Of a stretch of DNA of 64,000 nt, positions 36,572-46,305 are shown piece by piece. The DNA is from Chitinophagaceae bacterium. Its GTDB lineage: Bacteria > Bacteroidota > Bacteroidia > Chitinophagales > Chitinophagaceae. The translations under genes were made by a program, and so were the position numbers. The stretch is taken from NCBI GenBank assembly GCA_947504605.1, contig CANNJE010000003.1, forward strand, positions 18,983-82,982, given 5' to 3'. Each line of letters opens with the position of its first letter. The stretch's first letter is position 1. Below the pieces are notes generated by a model. The model did no database searches and was not told the origin of the DNA. It saw only the letters and a program-made list of their open reading frames with translations.

Positions 36572-38095
36572 ATGAAACGTTTTAGCAAGGTACTTTGTTC
36601 AGTTGTATTAATGATAGCAACAAATATTGCCACAGCACAAAATATTACCTATTCCGTAGTGCACAATGAAAGTGCCAGTGAAGCTAATTTTGAAATTCTG
36701 GGGAAAGTAGGGGCTAATTTTCTTGTTTTTAAAAATATAAGCTGGAAAAGTATCCTACAGGTTTTTGATAAAGACATGAAAGAATTGAGAAATGAGCGTA
36801 TAAAATTTTTGCCCGAAAAAGTATTGAATGTAGACTTTATAACCTATCCCGGATATTTTGTAATGGTATACCAGTACAAAAAAAATACAGTTGTTTATTG
36901 CGATGCAGTAAAGATGGATGCCAACGGGCAGCAGCTGGGAAATATTATCAATATCGATACAACAAGGGTGGGTATGATATCGGGTGCAGATATTTACAGT
37001 ACCATTTACAGCGAGGATAAAAAGAATATTCTTATTTATAAAATGCATGAGAAAAATGAAAAACTGCATGTGGTAACCAAATTGTATAATCCTGAGTTGC
37101 AATTACAGGATAGCACCCGTTCTGTTATACCTTTTAACGAAAGGAGGGAGTTGTACAGCCCATTTCAAATAGCCAACGATGGTACAATTTTTTTTACGAA
37201 GGAAACCAAACCCAATTCAAGAGAAAATATCAGTGAGCTCGAAGTAATTACCAATAAGGCAAAATCAAATTTGTTTAGGTCTACAGCCATTAACCTGGAG
37301 AAAAAATTTATAGATGGGGTACAAATAAAAATTGATAACCGCAATAACAATTATATCATCAATTCCTTTTATTACCAGGAAAAAAGGACAGAAAGTATTG
37401 AAGGTATTTTTTCGGCACTAATGAGCAAACAAACCGATTCAGTTAAAACCAGGTTCAACCGTTTTGATGATTCTTTAAGGGTTAAATTTACCAGTACGGG
37501 ACAATACCGTTTTGCATTTGATAATTTATTTTTAAAAAATACTTTTGTAAAAAGAGATGGAGGGTATGTTTTAGTAGCAGAAGATTATTCAACCCAAACA
37601 ATGGGTAATAACAATAGCTGGAACCGATGGGATTATCTATATGGCAATCCTTATTCCGTTACCAACGATTATTATTATTGGAATAACCCGTATTACAGGT
37701 ACAATCGGTTTAACACATACAATAATACAAGGAGTACCAGGTATTATTATGACAATATCCTGATCCTTAGTATAGACAGTACATTAAAACCCAGTTGGAG
37801 CAATGTGATATTAAAAAGCCAGACAGATGATGATAACGATGGTTTTTTATCTTATGGTATTTTAAATGCCGGAGCAGAAATTAATTTTCTCTACATAGAA
37901 AAGGAAAGGAATTCCCAGATCATCAGCAACCAAAGTATATCTACCTACGGTAAGCTATATCGTTATCCTACTTTAAAAAGCAGAGAATCGGGTTACCAGT
38001 TTATGCCAAGGCTGGCCAAACAGGTGGGCGCAAAACAAATGATTGTGCCTTGTGTTTATAGAGGAAATATCTGTTTCGCAAGAGTTGATTTTTGA
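36572..38095 (+). CDS. Secreted hypothetical protein, 507 aa, with Tyr/Asn/Trp-rich tract
   Basis: Signal peptide MKRFSKVLCSVVLMIATNIATAQ; long uninterrupted ORF; no family recognised. Confidence 0.8.
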   Translation: MKRFSKVLCSVVLMIATNIATAQNITYSVVHNESASEANFEILGKVGANFLVFKNISWKSILQVFDKDMKELRNERIKFLPEKVLNVDFITYPGYFVMVYQYKKNTVVYCDAVKMDANGQQLGNIINIDTTRVGMISGADIYSTIYSEDKKNILIYKMHEKNEKLHVVTKLYNPELQLQDSTRSVIPFNERRELYSPFQIANDGTIFFTKETKPNSRENISELEVITNKAKSNLFRSTAINLEKKFIDGVQIKIDNRNNNYIINSFYYQEKRTESIEGIFSALMSKQTDSVKTRFNRFDDSLRVKFTSTGQYRFAFDNLFLKNTFVKRDGGYVLVAEDYSTQTMGNNNSWNRWDYLYGNPYSVTNDYYYWNNPYYRYNRFNTYNNTRSTRYYYDNILILSIDSTLKPSWSNVILKSQTDDDNDGFLSYGILNAGAEINFLYIEKERNSQIISNQSISTYGKLYRYPTLKSRESGYQFMPRLAKQVGAKQMIVPCVYRGNICFARVDF

Positions 38096-38192
38096 GAATA
38101 AAGATTGGAAGTTCTTAAATTTCTTACATTCTGTTTATTTGCTCATTTTTGCAAAGTCTATTAAATATTATTTTACTTAATACAAATCAATA

Positions 38193-39173
38193 GTGACAGG
38201 CATTTTTAAATCAAATAGCCCTTCTAATAATTTTTTCCTGTTGCTATATGGCATCGTTATAAAATTTTTCCTATTCCTGCATCCGGTATTGCCAAAGCTG
38301 CAAAGCTCAGACGGGCCATTGTATAGTTCATTTATTTTATGGATGAAGGGAACATTCTCGGGGTTTCCAATCATATTTTCCATCATTAGTTTTTTATTGA
38401 TATTTATTCAGGCCATCATTTTTAATAAAACGGTTAATGACCAGCGGATGCTGCAAAAGCCCAATTATTTGACGGGTATGGCTTACCTGCTCATCACAAC
38501 CTTGTTTGGCGAATGGTTTGCTTTATCGGCCGCTTTAATAGTAAATACGATAATCGTTTGGGTTTGGGCAAGGCTTTGTACGTTGCACAATAATAATTCC
38601 GCAAAAACTACTATTTATAACCTTGGGCTTGCTATTGGCATAAGTTGTTTTATATACTATCCGGCTATTCTATTTACTTTATTATTTATTGTAGGGATTG
38701 GGATAACACGTCCGTTTAAATTAAATGAATGGTTGATTGGTTTGCTGGGCATTACAACCCCCTTTTATTTTTTTGCTGCATGGTTGTTTCTTTCTAATCA
38801 GTGGAATAGCTTTCATTATCCGGGAGCTTTAATATCTACGCCCATTTTTGTAAACTTCCAATGGGCAATGGCTGCCATCATATTGGTTTCTTTAGCTATA
38901 CTTTTTGGAGTATATTTTATTCAGTTTAATATACGCCGGCAAATAGTTCAAACCCGCAAAAGCTGGCAGTTGCTCTATTTATACCTGCTGGTAGCTGCTT
39001 TTATTCCATTTGTAAATGCTGGCCACAGCTTTAGCAGTTGGATTTTAATGGCGGTACCTGTTTCGCTTATTACTGGCAGTGCGCTCTTTTATCCGGATAG
39101 AAAGTGGTTTCCTACCATAATACATTGGGGAATGGTGGCTCTTATCATTGGGTTATCTTATTTCATAAAATAA
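38193..39173 (+). CDS. DUF6427-like polytopic membrane protein (GTG start)
   Basis: About 8 TM segments; FLHPVLP...DGPLY...LLITTLFGEWFALSAALIVN resembles this Bacteroidota family. Confidence 0.7.
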   Translation: MTGIFKSNSPSNNFFLLLYGIVIKFFLFLHPVLPKLQSSDGPLYSSFILWMKGTFSGFPIIFSIISFLLIFIQAIIFNKTVNDQRMLQKPNYLTGMAYLLITTLFGEWFALSAALIVNTIIVWVWARLCTLHNNNSAKTTIYNLGLAIGISCFIYYPAILFTLLFIVGIGITRPFKLNEWLIGLLGITTPFYFFAAWLFLSNQWNSFHYPGALISTPIFVNFQWAMAAIILVSLAILFGVYFIQFNIRRQIVQTRKSWQLLYLYLLVAAFIPFVNAGHSFSSWILMAVPVSLITGSALFYPDRKWFPTIIHWGMVALIIGLSYFIK

Positions 39174-39222
39174 ATTCGGCTTGTAGTTGTACTTTTGCCG
39201 TTCTATACTAAAACAGATTCAT

Positions 39223-39885
39223 ATGAAATTTGGTGTTGTTGTTTTTCCGGGTTCTAATTGCGACAGGGATATGATAGATGCCTTGCAAAATGATTTGAAA
39301 CAGGAAGTGATTCCTTTGTGGCATAAGGATAAGGACATTAGCATGTTTACTACAGACGACTGTATTGTATTGCCGGGTGGTTTTAGTTATGGTGATTACC
39401 TGCGTTGCGGGGCCATAGCACGCTTTAGTCCAATGATGCAAAGTGTGATAGAATTTGCCAATAGGGGCGGCAAGGTATTGGGTGTATGTAATGGATTCCA
39501 AATTTTATGCGAAAGTGGCCTTTTGCCAGGTGTTTTGCTTCGCAATGCCAATCAAAAATTTATTTGCAAAAATGTATTTATAAAAAATGGGGATGATGGA
39601 GCTTTAAAAATACCCATTGCTCATGGCGAAGGAAGGTATTATGCCAGCGATGAAGTGTTGCAACAGTTAGAAGCTAATAACCAGGTAATTTACCGTTATT
39701 GCTCAGAGGGTGGAGACATAAATGAAGAAAGTAATCCTAATGGTACTGTTTTAAATATTGCAGGAATTTGTAACGAAGGGAAAAATGTTTTTGGAATGAT
39801 GCCTCATCCGGAAAGAGCCTGTAGCGAAAGTTTGCACAATATTGATGGTAAAATAGTGTTTAAGACACTGTTTGGCCTTTCTTAA
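39223..39885 (+). CDS. purQ: Phosphoribosylformylglycinamidine synthase subunit PurQ
   Basis: MKFGVVVFPGSNCDRDMIDAL, LPGGFSYGDYLRCGAIA, VLGVCNGFQILCESGLLPG, MMPHPERA. ORF track starts at 39187; canonical start is 39223. Confidence 0.96.
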   Translation: MKFGVVVFPGSNCDRDMIDALQNDLKQEVIPLWHKDKDISMFTTDDCIVLPGGFSYGDYLRCGAIARFSPMMQSVIEFANRGGKVLGVCNGFQILCESGLLPGVLLRNANQKFICKNVFIKNGDDGALKIPIAHGEGRYYASDEVLQQLEANNQVIYRYCSEGGDINEESNPNGTVLNIAGICNEGKNVFGMMPHPERACSESLHNIDGKIVFKTLFGLS

Positions 39886-39956
39886 TAATTTTATTAACAT
39901 CTATTAACAGACAATACTGTGCAAGTGATTTAGATTTGCATTAAACAAATACAAAA

Positions 39957-40412
39957 ATGAAAAAAATATACCTCGCCATCCTGTCTTTTTTTATTGTTGC
40001 TGCAGTGTCTGCACAAATTGAGAATCCGGTAAAATGGTCTTACACTGCCAAAAAGGTATCTGATAAAGTGTATGACATTTATGTAACAGCTACATTAGAC
40101 CCACACTGGCATATATATGCGCAGGAGGCTGGAGATGGTCCTGAACCAACATCGTTAACTTTTGGTAAAAACCCTTTGGTAAGTTTTGAAGGGAAAACAA
40201 AGGAAGAAGGAAAATTGGAAAAGCAGTATGATGAAAATTTTAAATCGGTACTTAAGTTTTACAGCAGTAAAGTAAGTTTTGTACAAAGGATAAAATTAAA
40301 ATCTGCGGTTACTACTGTGGTAAAAGGAAGTGTAAATTTTATGGTATGTAATGACCATAAATGCCTTCCTCCAAAAGAGGTTCCTTTTACAGTTAAAATA
40401 GGTGGAAAATAA
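39957..40412 (+). CDS. Standalone DsbD N-terminal-like (nDsbD) periplasmic thiol domain protein
   Basis: Signal peptide; PVKWSYTAKKVSDKVYDIYVTATLDPHWHIYAQ; Cys pair FMVCNDHKCLPPKEVPFT, compare the DsbD-N CxxxxxCxPP loop. Confidence 0.8.
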   Translation: MKKIYLAILSFFIVAAVSAQIENPVKWSYTAKKVSDKVYDIYVTATLDPHWHIYAQEAGDGPEPTSLTFGKNPLVSFEGKTKEEGKLEKQYDENFKSVLKFYSSKVSFVQRIKLKSAVTTVVKGSVNFMVCNDHKCLPPKEVPFTVKIGGK

Positions 40413-40432
40413 ATTTTCAAATATTCTTTTAA

Positions 40433-40457
40433 TCCCGATTGAATCGGGATTTTTTTA
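40433..40457 (+). terminator. Intrinsic terminator between the standalone nDsbD gene and the DsbD-like gene
   Basis: AATCCCGATTGAATCGGGATTTTTTT: inverted repeat plus 7-T tract. Confidence 0.85.
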
Positions 40458-40473
40458 TAAAACCAATTTTTCG

Positions 40474-42438
40474 ATGCATTTACATTTTTCAATTATCAGG
40501 ACACTTGTTTTATCCTTTTTTTTCTTTTCGGCCTCAGCGCAGGATAGCAGTAATATTAGCTGGACAAGCAGTATTACTAAAATTGCAGATAGCAATTATG
40601 AGATTCTTTTAAAGGGTCAGATTAAAAAAGGCTTTCATATTTATGCAAAAGATGAAGCAGATGGGTTAAGTGGTTTAACCATCAATATTAAAGATGAGGC
40701 AGTAAAGCAGGGTACTTTACAAATTCTTTCAACGCTAAAAGATTATGCAGATCCCATCTTTACAAATTCAAAAAAAATTATTTCAGATAATATAGAAGTA
40801 AAATTGCCGGTTACAATTTCTGGAGCAGCACCTGCGGCTGTGAAATTGCATCTTACTTATGAAGTTGCCGACACAGAAAATTTTATTCCGGAAGAACAAA
40901 ATATTTCTTTACCAGTAGAAGCCGGAGCTGTCGCTAAAGTGAATAGCAGGATATTAATTTCAACCATTAATCTTGAAAAGCCATTATCAGATTGTAAAGT
41001 GGCTTCTTCTTCTGCAGCATCAAGCGATACAAAATCAAAAGGACTGATTACCCTGTTTGCCTTGGGTTTTTTGGGTGGGCTGGTAGCACTACTAACTCCT
41101 TGTGTATTTCCAATGATTCCATTAACGGTATCTTTTTTTACCAAGAAAGCAACCAATAGAAAGGCTGGTATTCGCAACGCTTTTCTCTATGGCTTTTTTA
41201 TCTTCTTTATTTATGTTTTACTCAGTTTGCCTTTTCATTTTCTGGATAGTTTAAATCCGGAAATATTAAATAATATTTCTACCAATGTTTACCTGAATAT
41301 TTTCTTTTTTGTAATCTTTATTGTATTTGCATTATCCTTTTTTGGATTTTATGAGATTACATTACCTGGCAGCATGAGCAGTGGTGCCGATAGCAAAGCG
41401 GGAGCCGGTAACATTATTGGTATCTTTTTTATGGCATTAACACTTGCACTGGTTTCCTTTTCATGTACTGGTCCAATCCTTGGGTCCTTGCTGGCAGGCT
41501 CTTTATCTGCCGACGGAGGAGCTATGCAGCTAACTTCTGGTATGGCAGGATTTGGCCTTGCCTTGGCTTTACCTTTTGCGTTGTTTGCGTTGTTTCCAAA
41601 CCTGCTGAGTTCGTTGCCAAAATCGGGAGGATGGTTAAATACCGTTAAAGTGGTTTTAGGATTTATAGAACTGGCTTTGGCTTTTAAATTTCTTTCAAAT
41701 GCCGATTTGGTGATGCATTGGGGTTTATTGAAAAGGGAGATTTTTATTGGAATCTGGGTATTGGTATTTGCGTGCTTAACTTTATACCTGTTGGGAGTGA
41801 TCAGTTTTAAGCATGATTCTCCTATGAAAAAACTTCCCCGTTTAAGATTGTTATTGGGAATTGTTACCGGTTTATTTACCCTTTACCTGGTGCCGGGTGT
41901 AACCAATACAAAATGGGCAAATCTTTCTTTGATCAGTGGGTTTCCGCCACCATTATATTACAGTATTTATCATAAAAATTCGGATTGTATCCTTTCATTA
42001 AACTGTACGAAAGATTATGAACAGGGATTAAAAATGGCAAAAGAACAGAATAAGCCAATCCTGCTGGATTTTACGGGATACGCCTGTGTAAATTGCCGTC
42101 GTATGGAGGAGAATGTATGGACCGATCCTGCGGTCTATAATTTATTATTAGAAAAATACATTATTGTTTCGTTGTATGTGGATGATAAAAAAGAATTACC
42201 TGTTGCAGACCAATTTACTTATACTACAAAAGACGGCTTGCAAAAAGAAATTATAACGGTGGGGGATAAGTGGGCAACTTTTGAAACGGAGAATTTTAAA
42301 AATAATGCTCAGCCATGGTATGCCCTTATTAATACAAATGAGGAATTGTTGACTCATCCTGCGGGTTATGTACCCGATGAAAAGGAATACTTAGAATGGC
42401 TTAAATGTGGAGCAGAAACTTTCTACAATAAAAAGTAG
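40474..42438 (+). CDS. DsbD-like protein: N-domain, 8-TM core, C-terminal thioredoxin domain
   Basis: LTPCVFPMIPLTVSFFTKK, SFSCTGPILGSLLAG, thioredoxin DFTGYACVNCRRMEENVW. ORF begins at 40402, but that would include the terminator; MHLHFSIIRTLVLSFFFFSASAQ at 40474 gives a signal peptide. Confidence 0.9.
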   Translation: MHLHFSIIRTLVLSFFFFSASAQDSSNISWTSSITKIADSNYEILLKGQIKKGFHIYAKDEADGLSGLTINIKDEAVKQGTLQILSTLKDYADPIFTNSKKIISDNIEVKLPVTISGAAPAAVKLHLTYEVADTENFIPEEQNISLPVEAGAVAKVNSRILISTINLEKPLSDCKVASSSAASSDTKSKGLITLFALGFLGGLVALLTPCVFPMIPLTVSFFTKKATNRKAGIRNAFLYGFFIFFIYVLLSLPFHFLDSLNPEILNNISTNVYLNIFFFVIFIVFALSFFGFYEITLPGSMSSGADSKAGAGNIIGIFFMALTLALVSFSCTGPILGSLLAGSLSADGGAMQLTSGMAGFGLALALPFALFALFPNLLSSLPKSGGWLNTVKVVLGFIELALAFKFLSNADLVMHWGLLKREIFIGIWVLVFACLTLYLLGVISFKHDSPMKKLPRLRLLLGIVTGLFTLYLVPGVTNTKWANLSLISGFPPPLYYSIYHKNSDCILSLNCTKDYEQGLKMAKEQNKPILLDFTGYACVNCRRMEENVWTDPAVYNLLLEKYIIVSLYVDDKKELPVADQFTYTTKDGLQKEIITVGDKWATFETENFKNNAQPWYALINTNEELLTHPAGYVPDEKEYLEWLKCGAETFYNKK

Positions 42439-42443
42439 CATAT

Positions 42444-42475
42444 AAAAAAGCCTCGTCTTTAAGATGAGGCTTTTT
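42444..42475. terminator. Hairpin terminator between convergent dsbD-like and sigma factor genes
   Basis: AAAAAAGCCTCGTCTTTAAGATGAGGCTTTTTC, one G-T wobble. Confidence 0.82.
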
Positions 42476-42502
42476 CTTTGGGGGTTAAAGAACAATTTAA
42501 TA

Positions 42503-43084
42503 TTATAATGCAATTTGTTTTTCAGTCATCATTTTGCGCAGGTTAATTAAACCATAACGCATTCTTCCCAATGCAGTATTGATGCTGCAGTTAGTAAGTG
42601 CAGAAATTTCTTTGAAACTTAAATCAGCGAAGTGGCGCATGATTATTACTTCTCTTTGATCTTCTGGTAATAGATCTACCATTTTTCTAATTTTATCATG
42701 ACTTTGTTCAGCCATCATTTTTTGATCAGCACCTGGTTCAAAGAAGTTTAGGACTTCAAAAATATCACGGTCATCACTTGTTTTGATAGAAGGACTGCGT
42801 TTAACTTTTCTAAAATGATCTACACAAAGATTGTGAGCGATACGCATAGCCCATGGTAAGAATTTTCCTTCATCAGAATAACGTCCACCTCTTAAAGTGT
42901 CGATGATGCGGATAAAAACATCCTGGAAAATATCTTCGGCTAGGTATTTGTCTTTTACCAATAAATAGATAGAGGTAAAAATTTTGTCTTTGTAGCGTAC
43001 TACTAAAGTTGAAAGGGCATCAGCGTCGCCATTCATGTAAAGATGTACCAGCTGTTGATCGGTAAGGTTGATTAGGCATTTCAT
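42503..43084 (-). CDS. ECF-type RNA polymerase sigma factor
   Basis: Sigma70 region 2 (DKYLAEDIFQDVFIRIIDTLR..GKFLPWAMRIAHNLCVDHFRK) and region 4 (LPEDQREVIIMRHFADLSFKEISALTNCSINTALGRMRYGL). Confidence 0.94.
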   Translation of the reverse strand: MKCLINLTDQQLVHLYMNGDADALSTLVVRYKDKIFTSIYLLVKDKYLAEDIFQDVFIRIIDTLRGGRYSDEGKFLPWAMRIAHNLCVDHFRKVKRSPSIKTSDDRDIFEVLNFFEPGADQKMMAEQSHDKIRKMVDLLPEDQREVIIMRHFADLSFKEISALTNCSINTALGRMRYGLINLRKMMTEKQIAL

Positions 43085-43379
43085 AACTTCTACAGTTTTG
43101 ATGGTTTAGGACTTAATTTTTGTTAAGTAACCAATAAGAGGAAAATAGATCGTAGAAGTCTTTAGGTAGGCATTCAACGGCTGTTCACTTTATTGGATAT
43201 TGGACCATAAAAGTAGGAGCAAATTTTATATCAACCAATACTTTTTTAATCTTTTTTCAAAAATTGAGTATAAGTACTAAGTGCTAGTAATACTACGTAC
43301 GTAGGAGTACTTAGCTCTATTTTTAATATTTTTCTCACATATAAATCTTAACTCGCTCGCTTACAGTAATTTTGTAGAA

Positions 43380-46205
43380 ATGAGTAAACTTATTACTACA
43401 AAAAAAGTAAAGGAAAAGCCAGCAGCCTCTTTTTCCGGCAATCAGATTCTTATCAAGGGTGCAAGGGTACATAATCTTAAAAATGTTACGGTAACGATTC
43501 CTAGAAATAAATTAGTAGTCGTTACTGGTGTTTCCGGTTCAGGAAAATCTTCATTAACGATCGATACTTTATTTGCAGAAGGACAACGTCGGTATGCAGA
43601 AAGTTTGAGTGCTTATGCAAGGCAGTTTATGCAGCGTATGAACAAACCTGATGTGGATTATATCAAAGGCCTTTGTCCTGCAATTGCAATAGAACAAAAA
43701 GTAATTACCCGCACACCCCGTAGCACTGTTGGTAGTATGACGGAGATATATGATTATCTGCGTTTGTTATTTGCGAGAGCTGGCAAAACTATTTCGCCTG
43801 TAAGTGGCAGAATAGTTAAGAAGGATGATGTGCCAGATGTTATTAAAGCAATACAGGAATGTAAGGAAGGAGACAGGATATTAATTTTGGCTGTCTTTAA
43901 AAGTCATGCCAACAGAGATTTAAAAGAAGAGTTGAATATATTATTACAAAAAGGATTCTCTAGATTATATGAAGAAGGAGAAATAATAAGGATTGAGGAT
44001 TTGTTGGAAAATTCGCGATCCGATAATAAGAAGCGGGATACATTTATACTCATTGATCGGCTCGTAAAAAAAGATTTTGATGAAGATGATTTGCATCGGA
44101 TTGCAGATTCGGTGGGGTTGGCATTTTATGAAGGGGAAGGTGTTATGCATATTGAGATTAACAATAAAAAGAAATTATACTTCAGTAATAAATTTGAATT
44201 GGATGGAATGAGTTTTGAAGAACCTGTTCCCAATTTATTTTCTTTTAATAACCCTTTTGGCGCATGTCCGGTATGCGAAGGGTTTTCTCAAATTCTAGGA
44301 CTTGATCCTGATCTCATTATTCCCGATAAAAGATTAAGCCTGTATGAAGGTGCTGTTGCACCATGGAAGGGCGAAAAGATGGGAGAATGGAAAGAAGCAT
44401 TTATTCGTGCGGCAAAGAAATTTGACTTCCCTGTACATAAACCCATCATGGATCTCACGGGGAAACAACTCAATGATCTTTGGCAAGGAAATAGTCATGT
44501 GAATGGAATCAATGATTTTTTTAAAGAAGTAGAACAGAATTTATATAAAGTACAATACAGGGTAATGCTAAGCAGGTATCGTGGTAGAACCCTTTGCACA
44601 GATTGTCATGGATACCGTTTGAGAAAGGAAGCATTGTATGTAAAAGTTGGAGAAAGGCATATTGGTGAATTGTGTCAAATGCCTGTAAAAGATTTGCAGG
44701 ATTGGTTTGATAATCTTAAGCTTAGCAAATATGACGAGCAGGTGGCCAAAAGAATTCTTCTGGAAATTCATCATCGTTTAAAAACTTTGATTGATGTGGG
44801 CTTGGGGTACCTTACTTTAAGCCGATTGGCCAACTCATTGAGCGGCGGCGAAAGCCAGCGTATTCAACTCACAAGAAGTCTTGGAAGTAATCTTACCAAC
44901 TCCCTCTATATTTTAGATGAGCCTTCCATTGGTCTGCATAGCAGAGATACCGAAAAATTGATAGTAGTATTAAAAGAACTAAGGGATTTGGGTAACACGG
45001 TAGTTGTGGTAGAACATGATGAGATGATGATGCGAGAAGCAGATCATATTATTGATATGGGGCCGCTGGCAAGCCATTTGGGAGGTGAAGTAGTAGCAGC
45101 CGGAAATTACGCTGAGATTATTGCAGACAAAGACAGCCTTACGGGTAAATACCTTTCCGGTAAATTAACCATCGATCCTCCCAAGACTTTGCGTAAATGG
45201 ATCCGATCTGTAACAATTGAGGGTGCCAGACAAAATAATTTAAAGGATATAACCGTTCAGTTTCCTTTAAATGTATTGTGTGCTGTAAGCGGTGTAAGTG
45301 GCAGTGGTAAAACAACATTGGTAAAACAAATACTTTATCCTGCCCTGCAAAAAATAAAAGGTGAGGGCGTTGATAAACCCGGATTGTTCAGAACATTAAA
45401 AGGGGATATAGATTATATTAGTCAGATAGAACTTGTAGACCAAAATCCTATTGGCAAGTCGAGCAGGAGTAATCCTGTTACCTATATTAAGGCCTATGAT
45501 GAAATAAGAGACTTGTATGCAAAACAACCATTGAGTAAAATGAGAGGGTTTATGCCAAAGCATTTTTCTTTTAACGTTGATGGAGGAAGATGTGATGCCT
45601 GCAAAGGAGAAGGGGAACAGCTTGTGGAAATGCAGTTTTTAGCGGATGTACATTTGGTATGTGATGTATGTGCAGGTAAAAGATTTAAAGAAGAAGTATT
45701 GGATGTGCAATACAGGAATAAAAATATTTTTGATGTGCTTGAGATGAGTGTAGATGAGGCGATAGATTTTTTTAATGAGGACGAAAAGGACAAAGATGGA
45801 AAAGATGTTGCAAAAAAAATTCAACCATTAAGTGATGTGGGACTAGGGTATGTAAAATTGGGTCAGTCTTCTAATACATTAAGTGGAGGAGAAGCACAAA
45901 GGGTTAAGCTTGCTTCATTTCTTGGAAAAGGTAAAGCACAAGGGCATATTCTTTTTATTTTTGATGAACCTACAACGGGCCTTCATTTTCATGATATAAA
46001 AAAATTACTGGCATCTTTTAATGCGTTGGTAGAACAGGGGCATTCTATTCTGGTGATAGAACATAATACCGATGTTTTGAAAAGTGCCGACTGGATCATT
46101 GATCTAGGTCCTGAAGCTGGCGATGAAGGTGGCAATCTTGTTTTTGAAGGGAAACCTGCAGATCTAAAAAAATGTAAAGAAAGTTATACAGGAAAATTTT
46201 TGTAG
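43380..46205 (+). CDS. uvrA: Excinuclease ABC subunit A
   Basis: [36 protein letters not shown], zinc-finger cysteines, second ATPase [34 protein letters not shown]. Confidence 0.97.
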   Translation: MSKLITTKKVKEKPAASFSGNQILIKGARVHNLKNVTVTIPRNKLVVVTGVSGSGKSSLTIDTLFAEGQRRYAESLSAYARQFMQRMNKPDVDYIKGLCPAIAIEQKVITRTPRSTVGSMTEIYDYLRLLFARAGKTISPVSGRIVKKDDVPDVIKAIQECKEGDRILILAVFKSHANRDLKEELNILLQKGFSRLYEEGEIIRIEDLLENSRSDNKKRDTFILIDRLVKKDFDEDDLHRIADSVGLAFYEGEGVMHIEINNKKKLYFSNKFELDGMSFEEPVPNLFSFNNPFGACPVCEGFSQILGLDPDLIIPDKRLSLYEGAVAPWKGEKMGEWKEAFIRAAKKFDFPVHKPIMDLTGKQLNDLWQGNSHVNGINDFFKEVEQNLYKVQYRVMLSRYRGRTLCTDCHGYRLRKEALYVKVGERHIGELCQMPVKDLQDWFDNLKLSKYDEQVAKRILLEIHHRLKTLIDVGLGYLTLSRLANSLSGGESQRIQLTRSLGSNLTNSLYILDEPSIGLHSRDTEKLIVVLKELRDLGNTVVVVEHDEMMMREADHIIDMGPLASHLGGEVVAAGNYAEIIADKDSLTGKYLSGKLTIDPPKTLRKWIRSVTIEGARQNNLKDITVQFPLNVLCAVSGVSGSGKTTLVKQILYPALQKIKGEGVDKPGLFRTLKGDIDYISQIELVDQNPIGKSSRSNPVTYIKAYDEIRDLYAKQPLSKMRGFMPKHFSFNVDGGRCDACKGEGEQLVEMQFLADVHLVCDVCAGKRFKEEVLDVQYRNKNIFDVLEMSVDEAIDFFNEDEKDKDGKDVAKKIQPLSDVGLGYVKLGQSSNTLSGGEAQRVKLASFLGKGKAQGHILFIFDEPTTGLHFHDIKKLLASFNALVEQGHSILVIEHNTDVLKSADWIIDLGPEAGDEGGNLVFEGKPADLKKCKESYTGKFL

Positions 46206-46247
46206 CAATTTTTACATAATAATATAGTCATTGGTAATTTTTTCTTT

Positions 46248-46279
46248 AATTGCTCCTCAGCATCAACTGAAGAGCAATT
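46248..46279. other. Hairpin between convergent uvrA and thrC, no obvious U-tract
   Basis: AATTGCTCcTCAG-catcaa-CTGAaGAGCAATT, one mismatch. Confidence 0.5.
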
Positions 46280-46305
46280 GAAATTGCCTGAAGCCTTTGT
46301 ATGGG

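Noticed and set aside
40402-40473. Extended N-terminus of the DsbD-like ORF
   Set aside because: Would place an intrinsic terminator inside the coding region and hide the signal peptide; start at 40474 preferred.
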